From NCBI RefSeq assembly GCF_002285265.1, contig NZ_NSJB01000001.1, forward strand, positions 868,001 to 932,000: a stretch of 64,000 bases of DNA. Reading direction: 5' to 3'. Source of the stretch: Vandammella animalimorsus (lineage in GTDB: Bacteria; Pseudomonadota; Gammaproteobacteria; Burkholderiales; Burkholderiaceae_C). The notes beneath the pieces are model-generated. The model was not told the origin of the DNA, ran no database searches, and saw only the letters and a program-made list of their open reading frames with translations. Positions 55,770-64,000 of this stretch are shown piece by piece. Each line of letters opens with the position of its first letter. Within the stretch, counting starts at the first letter, position 1. Position numbers and translations under genes: made by a program.

Positions 55770-56384
55770 TCAAATCCGGGCCAGACTCAAAAGGCCACAG
55801 CCAAAAGCCTTGCCGGGGCCGATGCCGGCAACCAGGGCGGCTTTGAGCCGATCGGCATCGGTGACCTGCAAAACACCCTCGTAACATGCGCGTTGCAGGC
55901 TGAGTACCGCCGCTTGCTTGCGGGGTTTCAAAACCTCGCTGTGGGTGACGATGGCTGCTTCCAACGCAAACCCATGGGATTGCCCCTGCCGTTGAAGCCA
56001 GGCCAATTGGGCGCCGTCCCCCACCAGCCCGATGCGTTTGCCGGCTCGTGTGACAGTCGGATTGGCGAACAGGCGAAAGCGGCAGCGCTGCCCGGCAGGA
56101 AACAATCGTTCCGGCGACAAGGCTTTGCTTGCAGGGGGCACTTTCAGGTAGCGCGGCAGGGCTTGCAACAGGCTCCAGTCGGCGCTGTGCTCAGACTGCA
56201 CCAGTACGACAGGTGAACTGTTCCATGCCGCTTGCGGCTCCACACGCCAGAGAAAGCGCGGCACGTCTTGCGCATCACTCTGCGCGAAGGCGCGCACCAG
56301 GGTGCGGTGCAGCTCGTAGGGGTTGCCCAAATCACGACGCACCTGGGCACTGCGGGTGTCAAGCAATAGCCGGGTCAGGTACAT
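55770..56384 (-). CDS. cas6e: type I-E pre-crRNA processing endonuclease Cas6e
   Basis: A 204-residue Cas6e/Cse3. It starts MYLTRLLLDTRSAQVRRDLG with NPYELHRTLVRAF, where the His is the catalytic-type residue. It ends with the Gly-rich loop AALVAGIGPGKAFGCGLLSL. It cuts the repeat hairpin and stays bound to the crRNA in Cascade. Its start lies inside the end of cas5e (26-base overlap). Confidence 0.95.
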   Translation of the reverse strand: MYLTRLLLDTRSAQVRRDLGNPYELHRTLVRAFAQSDAQDVPRFLWRVEPQAAWNSSPVVLVQSEHSADWSLLQALPRYLKVPPASKALSPERLFPAGQRCRFRLFANPTVTRAGKRIGLVGDGAQLAWLQRQGQSHGFALEAAIVTHSEVLKPRKQAAVLSLQRACYEGVLQVTDADRLKAALVAGIGPGKAFGCGLLSLARI

Positions 56385-57027
56385 GCGGCCCTCCTACAGA
56401 CAACATCAGGGATTTCACAAAGCGCGGGCCGAAGCGCCGTTCGGAGAATGGCGCAATCGGCTGATCAAGGCGCACCGCGCCTTCCGCCGCATCTTCCAGC
56501 AGCAGACGCCGGGGTTCGGGCGGCGCTTCGCCTGTCAGTAGGCTGGGCCAGTCGCGCAATGCCTGCACCAGATCAGACTCCACCAGGCCGTCGGGAATAT
56601 GCACAGGCACCGATGGCACAAAGCTCTTGCGCCCCAGGGCCAATGGCCAAACTGGCTGGCGCAATGCGAGGTGAATGGTTTCCAGCAAGGCGCGATCGCC
56701 CTCCAGACCCACCAGAAATACGGCATCGGACAGGTAATAGCGTGGGCTGACTACAGTACGCCCCATGTCCACTTTGCCTGTGGCCAGCAACACGCCGGTG
56801 GCTGTTTGGTAATCGCGCATCGGCACACCTTCGCGATCCACGCGCACGCCCATGCGCAAGGCGGCCAAGTCATCAATAGGCTCGTTGCGGTCACGCCCCA
56901 TGGCCGCGCAAACCAGCCCGAGCACGCCAGACTTGGACGGCTCCAGTTGCGTGTCGCGCTCGTCAAAGCGGCTGGTCGTGCCCCAGGACTGCATCGGGCC
57001 TTGCAGCCGCAGCAGCAAGGTCGCCAT
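56359..57027 (-). CDS. cas5e: type I-E Cascade subunit Cas5e
   Basis: A 222-residue RAMP protein that caps the 5' handle of the crRNA. It begins MATLLLRLQGPMQSWGTTSR with FDERDTQLEPSKSGVLGLV, and has VSPRYYLSDAVFLVGLEG. ATG 57027 fits family starts; a GTG at 57033, overlapping the cas7e stop, is the alternative. It lies between cas7e and cas6e. Confidence 0.94.
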   Translation of the reverse strand: MATLLLRLQGPMQSWGTTSRFDERDTQLEPSKSGVLGLVCAAMGRDRNEPIDDLAALRMGVRVDREGVPMRDYQTATGVLLATGKVDMGRTVVSPRYYLSDAVFLVGLEGDRALLETIHLALRQPVWPLALGRKSFVPSVPVHIPDGLVESDLVQALRDWPSLLTGEAPPEPRRLLLEDAAEGAVRLDQPIAPFSERRFGPRFVKSLMLSVGGPHVPDPAIA

Positions 57028-57029
57028 GC

Positions 57030-58163
57030 TCACGCCTCCAGCCGGGTTGCGACCAGCTCACGCACACGCTGCGCCAGTGCGGTCAGGGACGTTTGCGCCT
57101 CGCCCTTTTCTTGCGGCCAGTGTCCGGTCAGGTCCAGATACAGCCACTGATCCTGCGGCGCGGCATACACCGTAGCGAGCTTGTCTTCGTAGTTCGACAG
57201 GGCAGCCACGGATGCGGCGGTCAGCGGAGTATCAGCCTGGGGGCGCACGGCCTGCTCAAACGCATTGGCCAGATTCAATGGTGTTGTATGGCGCAGGCTC
57301 ACGCCGATGAATTCGGGCGGATTGTGCGCGGCAAAGCTGTTTTGTTTGCCACTGGGAATGGCGCGCCCTAGCGCCTGGGTAAAAGCTTCCACCACCGACA
57401 ATGCCAGCTCGCGGTCGTTTTGCAGATTGGCAAGCAGCTTGTTGGCATCCAATACCGCATAGCGATAGAAGGTGGCGGAGTTGAATTCAACCTGCCCGAT
57501 CATGCCCGCACCGGTTTCGTCCTCATCGCCACAGTCATCCACAGCCGTGAAGTAGTCGAATTCACGCTCGACGCGGTGGGTGCTGATGGCATGCGCCACC
57601 TGGCAAGCCGCATCCTGATTGACCGCCGGCAGATCGGCCAGCATGCGGCCAAACAAGGCCACATCCACGGCCTTGCCGCCATCCAGCAGTGCCTTGGCCG
57701 TTTTGACGATCTCAGCGGGAAGGCTGGCCTTGGCGTCTTTTTTGCTCTTTTTGTCGCCACTGGCAGTCAACGCGTCCCAATGCTGCTCAATCAGCGCCGC
57801 CAAGGCACTCACTTCGTTCTGGCCGAGAAACAACAGGTACTCGGTCTTGCCATCGTCCTTGAGCTTCAGGCCAGCTGCGCCCAAGGCCACCTTGATTTTT
57901 TCCTCGGCCTCGGCGGCATCGCGACCGGGGAGTTTTTCAAGCAGCAGGCTTTTCAGCTTCTTGGTGCGGATGCCGCGGTATTCCTGTGGCAGCAAATCAT
58001 GCGCAGCGGTCGTCATGCGAATGGATCGCTTAAAGCACTGGCTGCTGACCCGTGCCCGACGCTGACCGCCAAAAATGGCATCTTTCGGCGCGCCGGTATC
58101 GTCGCGATTGAGGTTGGACGGGGCGAAGTTCTGGATCAGGTGAAACTCGAGAAACAGGCTCAT
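57030..58163 (-). CDS. cas7e: type I-E Cascade backbone subunit Cas7e
   Basis: A 377-residue Cas7/Cse4/CasC that forms the six-copy helical backbone on the crRNA. It begins with FLEFHLIQNFAPSNLNRDDT and GAPKDAIFGGQRRARVSSQC with FKRSIR. ATG 58163 overlaps the cse2 stop by ATGA. The length is normal for the family. Confidence 0.96.
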   Translation of the reverse strand: MSLFLEFHLIQNFAPSNLNRDDTGAPKDAIFGGQRRARVSSQCFKRSIRMTTAAHDLLPQEYRGIRTKKLKSLLLEKLPGRDAAEAEEKIKVALGAAGLKLKDDGKTEYLLFLGQNEVSALAALIEQHWDALTASGDKKSKKDAKASLPAEIVKTAKALLDGGKAVDVALFGRMLADLPAVNQDAACQVAHAISTHRVEREFDYFTAVDDCGDEDETGAGMIGQVEFNSATFYRYAVLDANKLLANLQNDRELALSVVEAFTQALGRAIPSGKQNSFAAHNPPEFIGVSLRHTTPLNLANAFEQAVRPQADTPLTAASVAALSNYEDKLATVYAAPQDQWLYLDLTGHWPQEKGEAQTSLTALAQRVRELVATRLEA

Positions 58164-58723
58164 TGCACATCTCCTTCAGGGTTTTCATTCGGGTTTTCGG
58201 CCTGGGCTTGGGCCGCACGGTAGAAGTCGCGCGCCCAGCGCTGGCGCAAGCGATCCACATCAAGCCGGGGGTTCATCCAAAGCGCGGCGTCATCCAGCAG
58301 CCGGGCGTAGTTCAGCCCGATCTCCGAAGTCTTCAGCAAGCTGATGGCATGGCGCAAATGGGTTTGGAGGGTCTCGGCATCCGCCTCAAGCAGCGCGATA
58401 AAGCGTTGCTCGATACTGCGGCTGTATTCATGCTCCGTCGATGCCTTGCGCAGCTGCGCCAAGCGGCCGAAAGCGGCGGCAAAGCTGTGTTCGCTGACCT
58501 GCGGGTGTGTGGCAAACAACCCAGCCACGACATACAAGGCCAAGCGGCGCGCATCCCGCTCATGCATCTCTTTGGCCACAAAGCGCTCCACGCAGGGGAA
58601 CGCGCGCGGATAGCTGCCAGGATCGAAGGCCAAGCTGCGCCGCAACTCGGCCAGTGCGCCCAGATCTTGCTTCTCCTGCAAAGATTGCAGATAGGTGATG
58701 AATGTCCGTGCATGCTCACTCAT
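58160..58723 (-). CDS. cse2: type I-E Cascade small subunit Cse2
   Basis: A 187-residue all-helical small subunit (CasB/Cse2). Recognisable features are LGALAELRRSLAFDPGSYPR, VERFVAKEMHERDARRLALY and the C-terminal LDVDRLRQRWARDFYRAAQA. ATG 58723 overlaps the cas8e stop (ATGA). It forms a dimer in Cascade that stabilises the displaced strand. Confidence 0.93.
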   Translation of the reverse strand: MSEHARTFITYLQSLQEKQDLGALAELRRSLAFDPGSYPRAFPCVERFVAKEMHERDARRLALYVVAGLFATHPQVSEHSFAAAFGRLAQLRKASTEHEYSRSIEQRFIALLEADAETLQTHLRHAISLLKTSEIGLNYARLLDDAALWMNPRLDVDRLRQRWARDFYRAAQAQAENPNENPEGDVQ

Positions 58724-60300
58724 GCGGCGGCCTCCTTGTAAACGGGGTTGGATTCTGGTTTTTTGAGATGCTTGTTCAAAAGAGTATGAAAACCGGGGTA
58801 GAGACGAGCCTCCACTCGCAAGGCAATGATTGAGCAACCAAGTCCAATAAATACTTGCTCCCAGGAAATTGTCGCGGCTTTCCTTAGGACGTCATCCCAA
58901 TAGGCTGTTACCTCGGAAAACTCTCCCTTGGTCAATAATTCCAATGCATGTGGAAGTGCATGTTCGACATATGCAAAATAACTAGCTGCGAATGGCATGG
59001 CATCCAGAGCAGAAAGCATCCTCTTGTAAGCCTTCTTTTCATTATTCTTTGATTCCCGAAGGTTTTTCCTATCAGACCTCTCAATAACGCACATCAGCAT
59101 ATCAACAGCCAATACATGCAATTCTCCAAATAATTTTTCAGACTTTTCTACAAGATCACACAAATAAAGCGCCCTATCTGCGTTTTTCATTAATGAAATT
59201 GGCAAATTAATCCGCTCCAAACGCCAACGTAAAAGCTTGGCTTTATTGCTAGCCAGTCCTGCCACCAACAAGGGTTGATACACTTGGTCGAACTCAAGCT
59301 CAGCATGCAGCGCCATAGCATGGTTCAATACGGCGGCGGGCTGGCTGTTTTTCTTCTGGGGGTTGGGTACCAGAACCGGCAAATCACGCCAAAACGCACG
59401 CCCTTCCATAAAGCTTATCTGAACCAAATTTCCTTCGGTGTCAGTATGAAAGCTGACCATCGGATCGGGGGCGTTGCTGTCTTCCTCCAGTGCAAGCCCG
59501 GCGGCGAAATGCAGCCATCTCACACGCCCATCGGCTTCACGCCGTAAAAGCACGGCCCGGCTCTGCCGGGTATAGCGGTCATTAGGGCCGGTCGCCAGCA
59601 CAGGCGCACCACGCAACTCAGGCAAGGTTGGTGCAGCCCTCTCCCATGCGGGAAGATCTTCATAGGAAGTCCACTTATGTAGCGACAACAGGAGTGTTTG
59701 CGCCAAATTTCCACCAGCTGGAATAATTGCTGCTGTATTTGCTAAAGCACCTGACTTTTCTGATTCCTTTAATTTCTTTCCTGGGAAAAAACCACCCGGC
59801 ACGAACTGAAAGTATCCCAGCATGGATTTGATGACATATCCCGGATGCCAAGAATCACACTTATATACATCCTGATTGAATATTTCTGACCCGTAGAACT
59901 GCTCAAGAGAAATCGTATTAGGAGGATAGAGTGTTTGTGTCTCTGTACAAGATGCCAGTGCCGCCACCTGCATGAACGGGTGCTCTGGATGGAACAGCCA
60001 GAAGCGTTCACGCCAGTGCTCCAGGTAGGCGTTCACGACTTCGATAGGAAAGCCATCACGCCACCAGTGTGCACGGTCTTTGTCCTTCCAGCCCTGCGGA
60101 TAAGCATGTTTCAGTGCCCGATGCAGAATGGCCAGCAGCAGCCGGTATTGCGCCACCAGACTGGGGGGCGCGGTTTCTGCCAAAGCCGTGATTTCAGCGC
60201 TGCGGCTAAACACTTCCAGCAGCCCCAGCATTTCGATGCGTCCATCGGCCAGCCGGACTGGCAGCCAAGGCTCGTCCAATAGGTTGAAATCCTTGCTCAT
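58720..60300 (-). CDS. cas8e: type I-E Cascade large subunit Cas8e (Cse1)
   Basis: A 526-residue CasA/Cse1 that recognises the PAM and recruits Cas3. It begins MSKDFNLLDEPWLPVRLADG and has RERFWLFHPEHPFMQVAALA, YPPNTISLEQFYGSEIF and LLSLHKWTSYEDLPAWERAA. The stretch 58740-59300 and part of 59680-59950 are much richer in A/T than the flanking cas genes and use codons rare here (AAA, AAT, TTT), pointing to a recombined patch. The frame is intact. It starts inside the end of cas3 (ATGA). Confidence 0.95.
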   Translation of the reverse strand: MSKDFNLLDEPWLPVRLADGRIEMLGLLEVFSRSAEITALAETAPPSLVAQYRLLLAILHRALKHAYPQGWKDKDRAHWWRDGFPIEVVNAYLEHWRERFWLFHPEHPFMQVAALASCTETQTLYPPNTISLEQFYGSEIFNQDVYKCDSWHPGYVIKSMLGYFQFVPGGFFPGKKLKESEKSGALANTAAIIPAGGNLAQTLLLSLHKWTSYEDLPAWERAAPTLPELRGAPVLATGPNDRYTRQSRAVLLRREADGRVRWLHFAAGLALEEDSNAPDPMVSFHTDTEGNLVQISFMEGRAFWRDLPVLVPNPQKKNSQPAAVLNHAMALHAELEFDQVYQPLLVAGLASNKAKLLRWRLERINLPISLMKNADRALYLCDLVEKSEKLFGELHVLAVDMLMCVIERSDRKNLRESKNNEKKAYKRMLSALDAMPFAASYFAYVEHALPHALELLTKGEFSEVTAYWDDVLRKAATISWEQVFIGLGCSIIALRVEARLYPGFHTLLNKHLKKPESNPVYKEAAA

Positions 60301-62969
60301 TCATCACCCCCAGTGGATGGATCTTTTTCGTAAATCAGCCCCAGCTCAAGATCCAGCCGCAAATGGATACCGGGCTGGGCATAGCGTCCTTGGGTCAGCG
60401 GCAATAAGTGGCAGTGGCGCAACCAGGGGTGCTCGGCAAACGTCGCCGGTTTTTCCACACCTTGGAAGTGCTTGACCACGGCCTTGCGCGAGAGGCGCAG
60501 TTGGCGGGCGTACAGATGCCGGGCAGTGCGTTCATCAAGCGGCTGGACGGGGTCGATATCCATGCCCAGCACGCGCCAGCCATCCTCAGTTACTTCCACC
60601 GGTATCAGAGTGATGCCCTCGCGCCCCAGGCGGGTGACGTTGCGCAAGCCCAGCAAGTCGCTGTCGTCGTTGCCACGGGGTTTGTCGATATAAGCGCTCT
60701 GTGGCTCGCTTGCAGGATCGATGGCGACATTGCGCGCCTCCTGCCGCTCCTTGTTCACTTTGGCCCGGTATTCACCATAGGCGGTGATTTCAATAGCGTT
60801 TTGCACCTGCGCATCCAGTGCGGCAGGCAATGGCTGATCGCCATACACGGCTTGTACCAGCCGATCGATGTCACCGGGCAGGGTGAGCGTGCTCTCACAC
60901 TGCAACAAGGCCCAGGTGCGCCCGAGGATGTAGGTGTCGTAAACGAACTGCCAGGCCGTGGTCTTCAGGTCAGGAAACGCCGGCTGCAATCCCGCCACCC
61001 AAAGACAAGGGGTGCGATGCAAGGCTGGCCGGGGACGCTGGTGACGATGCAGGCGGCCGGCACGCTGCAGCAACAAGTCAACCGGAGCCAGATCGCTGAG
61101 CATGAAATCAAAATCCAGATCCAGCGATTGCTCTGCAACTTGGGTGGCGATCAACAAAGCCTTCTCGGGGCGCTCGCCCTGCGGCCCGAAATGCGTCAGC
61201 ACCTGCCGCTCGCGCTCAGCGCGCTCGTCCAGCGGATATCGCGCATGGAACAACAACAGCCTGATATCCGCTGACAGGCGCTCGCGCAGCAACAGATAAA
61301 GCTGCTGGGCGCGATCCACGGTATTGACGATGATCGCACCGCAGCCGCCGCCTTCGAGCAAGGCCAGGGCCTGGTTGGCCATGCACGTCAAGTCTTCTGC
61401 AAGCGGCTTCAGGGTGATTGGCGGCAGCTCGCGCGCCACAAACGATGCGCCCTGCACCCCTTGTGCATCGGCCAGCAGCACGCGCGGGTAGGCCAGTGCC
61501 GGCAAGGCATCAGGCACAGCGCCCCAGGCGGCCAGCAACTCATCCCGGCGCGCACGGGGCAAGGTGGCGCTCATCAGCACCACCGAGCTACCCAAGGCCT
61601 TGAGCCATTGCAACAGGCTGGCGATGAGGCCGGAGGTATAGGTATCGTAGGCATGCACTTCATCCAGCACCACGACCCGGTTGCCCAGCCCCCACAGGCG
61701 CACGAAATGATGTTTGACGTTGAGCGCCGCAAACAATGCCTGATCGATGGTGCCCACCCCGTAAGCTGAGAGCAGCGGGCGACGGCGCTGGGAGAACCAA
61801 GTGGCGGCTTCCAATGTTTCGCCTGCATCCTGATTGATGCTGCGCAAACGGATCGTGCGCAGACGCGCTGCCTCCTCGTTCATCCAGGCGCTGCCATGGA
61901 TGAGCTGCACCTCGGTGGGATCTACGTCAAACGCCTCCAGAAAAGTCAGCGCGCGCGAGAACAAGGCGTTGCCGGTGGCCTGGGTAGGCAAGGCCACATA
62001 CAGACCGCGATGGTCATTGGCCGCTTGCAGGTGCAGGTGGGCCAGAAAAGCCAACTCGGTTTTGCCCTCGCCCATCGGCGCCTCCACCAGCAACAAGGCC
62101 GGGCCTTGCACGTCGCGCAACAAAGCATCACCCGCCTGCTGAAGTGGCCGCGCCTGCAAGCCCGGCCGTCCGGTCACGCGCGAGAGCAAGGCATTCAGAT
62201 CTGTTGGTGTTTCCAGCAATCTGCGCGCCGTGTTCCAGTGGATATGCCGCAATGCCGTGTCTGCCAGCGTGCGTGCATGGGCGTAGTAGCTATCCAGATC
62301 ATCGTGTCGCTCGCCAAGTGCAAACCACTCGGGATTGGAAGCAATCCAATCGGCCATGCTGGTCAGGCCCGCCAGCCAGTTCACGGCAGGCAATGGGATT
62401 TCATCCGCAATGGGCGCGCCCTGCGGTGCCAACGTCTGCCAATAGGCATCGAAAATGACCTGCCGCGCCTGCGCCCATGCGCTCGGCTCCCCCTTGGGAC
62501 GTGCGTCATGAATCTCTACGGGCGTGAAATGAAAACCGTGATGGGCGCTGATGGCTTGCAGCGCATGCCGCAGCCAAGCACGCTCGGCATCCACGGCATC
62601 GGACAGGAGCTTGCGCAGCAAGGCGGCAGTGGCGCGGGAATGTTCGGTCACGCCGCAGGCATGCTGGGGAAAGGACAGGCCATTGGCCTGATCGGCGGCC
62701 ATGCCTTGCGGCCACTTGGCCTGAAAGCCCGCCATCGCCTTGCCAAAATCATGCAGACCCGCCAAGGCGGCCAACCACCGTGCGCAGTGCTGACGAGGCA
62801 GGCCGAATACCGCTGCCGCCCAATCCAGCGTGCGTACTGGCTCACGTACCAGCATCGCTTCGGCCACGGCGGCCACATCCAGCATATGCGCCAGCAGACC
62901 GTGACCAGAAGGCTCCCCACTTTTGGCCCAGATCCAGCGGGCATAGGGTGGCAAATCGGAAAATTTCAC
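60297..62969 (-). CDS. cas3: type I-E CRISPR-associated helicase/nuclease Cas3
   Basis: An 890-residue protein. The N-terminal HD nuclease has LLAHMLDVAAVAEAML, LAGLHDFGKAMAGFQAKWPQ and ISAHHGFH. The helicase has Walker A EAPMGEGKTELAFLAHL, the DEVH box in VVVLDEVHAYDTYTSGL, and motif VI FMLSDLAPVDLLLQRAGRLH with RHQRPRP. It is recruited by Cascade to nick, unwind and degrade target DNA. The start is GTG 62969, since the HD residues require it; no clear ribosome site is seen. Confidence 0.96.
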   Translation of the reverse strand: MKFSDLPPYARWIWAKSGEPSGHGLLAHMLDVAAVAEAMLVREPVRTLDWAAAVFGLPRQHCARWLAALAGLHDFGKAMAGFQAKWPQGMAADQANGLSFPQHACGVTEHSRATAALLRKLLSDAVDAERAWLRHALQAISAHHGFHFTPVEIHDARPKGEPSAWAQARQVIFDAYWQTLAPQGAPIADEIPLPAVNWLAGLTSMADWIASNPEWFALGERHDDLDSYYAHARTLADTALRHIHWNTARRLLETPTDLNALLSRVTGRPGLQARPLQQAGDALLRDVQGPALLLVEAPMGEGKTELAFLAHLHLQAANDHRGLYVALPTQATGNALFSRALTFLEAFDVDPTEVQLIHGSAWMNEEAARLRTIRLRSINQDAGETLEAATWFSQRRRPLLSAYGVGTIDQALFAALNVKHHFVRLWGLGNRVVVLDEVHAYDTYTSGLIASLLQWLKALGSSVVLMSATLPRARRDELLAAWGAVPDALPALAYPRVLLADAQGVQGASFVARELPPITLKPLAEDLTCMANQALALLEGGGCGAIIVNTVDRAQQLYLLLRERLSADIRLLLFHARYPLDERAERERQVLTHFGPQGERPEKALLIATQVAEQSLDLDFDFMLSDLAPVDLLLQRAGRLHRHQRPRPALHRTPCLWVAGLQPAFPDLKTTAWQFVYDTYILGRTWALLQCESTLTLPGDIDRLVQAVYGDQPLPAALDAQVQNAIEITAYGEYRAKVNKERQEARNVAIDPASEPQSAYIDKPRGNDDSDLLGLRNVTRLGREGITLIPVEVTEDGWRVLGMDIDPVQPLDERTARHLYARQLRLSRKAVVKHFQGVEKPATFAEHPWLRHCHLLPLTQGRYAQPGIHLRLDLELGLIYEKDPSTGGDE

Positions 62970-63013
62970 GCAACAAAAAGAAACTATTTATATCGAATGG
63001 TAATTTTAGGCAC

Positions 63014-63039
63014 AAAAAAACGGGGGAATCCCCCCGTTT
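63014..63039 (-). terminator. intrinsic terminator of typA
   Basis: AAACGGGGG (63018-63026) pairs with CCCCCGTTT (63031-63039) around AATC. On the minus strand it ends in seven T, 27 bases after the typA stop. The AT-rich stretch 62970-63013 that follows is the likeliest promoter of the cas operon. Confidence 0.88.
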
Positions 63040-63065
63040 CTACGACTGATCGGCAGTGAAAACCC

Positions 63066-64000
63066 TCACGCCAGCGCCGCATTCTTGGCGCGCTTGCGCT
63101 CGTGTTCCTTGAGGAAGCGCTTGCGCAGGCGGATGGAGCTGGGGGTGATTTCCACCAGTTCGTCGTCGTCGATGAATTCCACCGCGTATTCCAGCGTCAG
63201 CTCGATGGGCGGGGTGATCTTGATGGCGTCTTCCTTGCCGCTGACGCGGAAGTTGGTCAGTTGCTTGGTGCGCGTGGCGTTGACCACCAGGTCGTTGTCG
63301 CGGCTGTGGATGCCTACGATCATGCCCTCGTAGACCGGGTCGCCGGCCTTGACGAACATGCGGCCGCGGTCGTCGAGCTTGCCCAGCGCGTAGGTGATGA
63401 TTTCGCCGTCGTCCATGCTGATGAGCACGCCGTTCTTGCGCCCGCCGATCTCGCCGGCGTAGGGCTCGTAACCATCGAAGATGTTGGAGATCAGGCCGCT
63501 GCCGCGCGTGAGGTTGAGGAATTCGTTGGCAAAGCCGATCAGCCCGCGCGCGGGGATGCGGTATTCCAGCCGCACGCGGCCGCGCCCGTCGGGCTCCATG
63601 TTCACCAGCTCGCCCTTGCGCTCGCCCAGCGCCTGCATGACGCCGCCCTGGTGGCCTTCCTCGATGTCGGCGGTGACCAGCTCGTAAGGCTCGCATTGCT
63701 GCCCGTCGATCTCGCGGAACACCACGCGCGGCTTGGAGACGGCCAGCTCATAGCCTTCGCGGCGCATTTCTTCAAGCAGGATGGTCAGGTGCAGCTCGCC
63801 GCGGCCGGAGACTTCGAACACGCCGTCCTCGCCCGTTTCCTTCACGCGCAGCGCGACGTTGGAGCGCAGCTCTTTTTGCAGCCGGTCCCAGATCTGGCGG
63901 CTGGTGACGTACTTGCCCTCGCGCCCGGCCAGCGGGCTGGTGTTGACGCAGAAGTTCATGGTCAGCGTGGGCTCGTCGATCTTAAGCATGGGCAGCGGCT
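63066..64000 (-). CDS. typA: translational GTPase TypA/BipA, C-terminal part (runs off the window)
   Basis: The frame is open to the right edge; about 310 residues of the C-terminal half are present and the GTPase domain lies outside. Domain marks are IDEPTLTMNFCVNTSPLAGR, GRGELHLTILLEEMRREGYE, VVFREIDGQQCEPYE and RIPARGLIGFANEFLNLTRG. The C-terminal domain ends RKRFLKEHERKRAKNAALA. TypA is a ribosome-binding GTPase needed in stress and cold growth. The gene is oriented the same way as the cas operon and is separated from it by a terminator. Confidence 0.95.
   Translation of the reverse strand, partial: PLPMLKIDEPTLTMNFCVNTSPLAGREGKYVTSRQIWDRLQKELRSNVALRVKETGEDGVFEVSGRGELHLTILLEEMRREGYELAVSKPRVVFREIDGQQCEPYELVTADIEEGHQGGVMQALGERKGELVNMEPDGRGRVRLEYRIPARGLIGFANEFLNLTRGSGLISNIFDGYEPYAGEIGGRKNGVLISMDDGEIITYALGKLDDRGRMFVKAGDPVYEGMIVGIHSRDNDLVVNATRTKQLTNFRVSGKEDAIKITPPIELTLEYAVEFIDDDELVEITPSSIRLRKRFLKEHERKRAKNAALA

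Noticed and set aside
62970-63013. A defined -35/-10 promoter for cas3
   Set aside because: The stretch is AT-rich with a TATAAAT-like box on the minus strand, but no matching -35 at a convincing distance could be assigned.

Overview
The window is high-GC DNA in which genes on the minus strand predominate. The ilv operon, the sigma/DUF3619/DUF3106 trio, the RibF variant and the narK1K2GHJI-ppiC-moaA order together suggest a betaproteobacterium of the Burkholderiales, most likely Comamonadaceae (Acidovorax/Alicycliphilus/Diaphorobacter type). The lineage is inferred from gene content and protein style, not from a marker gene.

Layout. 1-483 is a frame-broken gene remnant. 484-2690 is a low-GC accessory patch with a Sir2-family protein that carries an FtsK-gamma-like winged helix, followed by an unrecognised protein. 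2778-11041 is housekeeping and accessory metabolism: fdhD, ribF, a TPR methyltransferase, two pimC/pimD-like acyl-CoA dehydrogenases, purN and an RsmB-type RNA methyltransferase. 11371-14776 holds a small unknown gene and a WYL regulator/double AAA+ ATPase pair. 15036-18809 is ilvB-ilvH-ilvC with a strong terminator. 19139-21345 is an ECF-like sigma factor with DUF3619 and DUF3106 partners. 21382-27975 is a vitamin B12 uptake operon (btuB-btuF-btuC-btuD, then a luciferase-like oxidoreductase) behind a cobalamin riboswitch.

28105-48176 is a nitrate respiration and molybdenum cofactor supercluster. On the minus strand the order is narK1, narK2, narG, a cupin gene, narH, narJ, narI, a parvulin, moaA, a carbonic anhydrase, mobB, narX, narL. 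Divergently on the plus strand are moaD, a moaE-mobA fusion, moeA and mog. The cluster would import nitrate, reduce it at the membrane, build and insert bis-MGD cofactor, and sense nitrate. Two copies of a GTGAC-TA-GTCAC palindrome sit upstream of narK1/moaD and of narG. 48300-52500 holds an MscK-like channel and a ModE-type HTH protein.

52652-62969 is a complete type I-E CRISPR-Cas system: 30 repeats and 29 spacers, a short leader with an IHF-like site, and cas2, cas1, cas6e, cas5e, cas7e, cse2, cas8e and cas3 on the minus strand. The array has two repeat versions: the seven leader-distal repeats carry T and the 23 leader-proximal repeats carry C in the hairpin loop. The window ends inside typA. 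I saw no rRNA, tRNA or insertion sequence.
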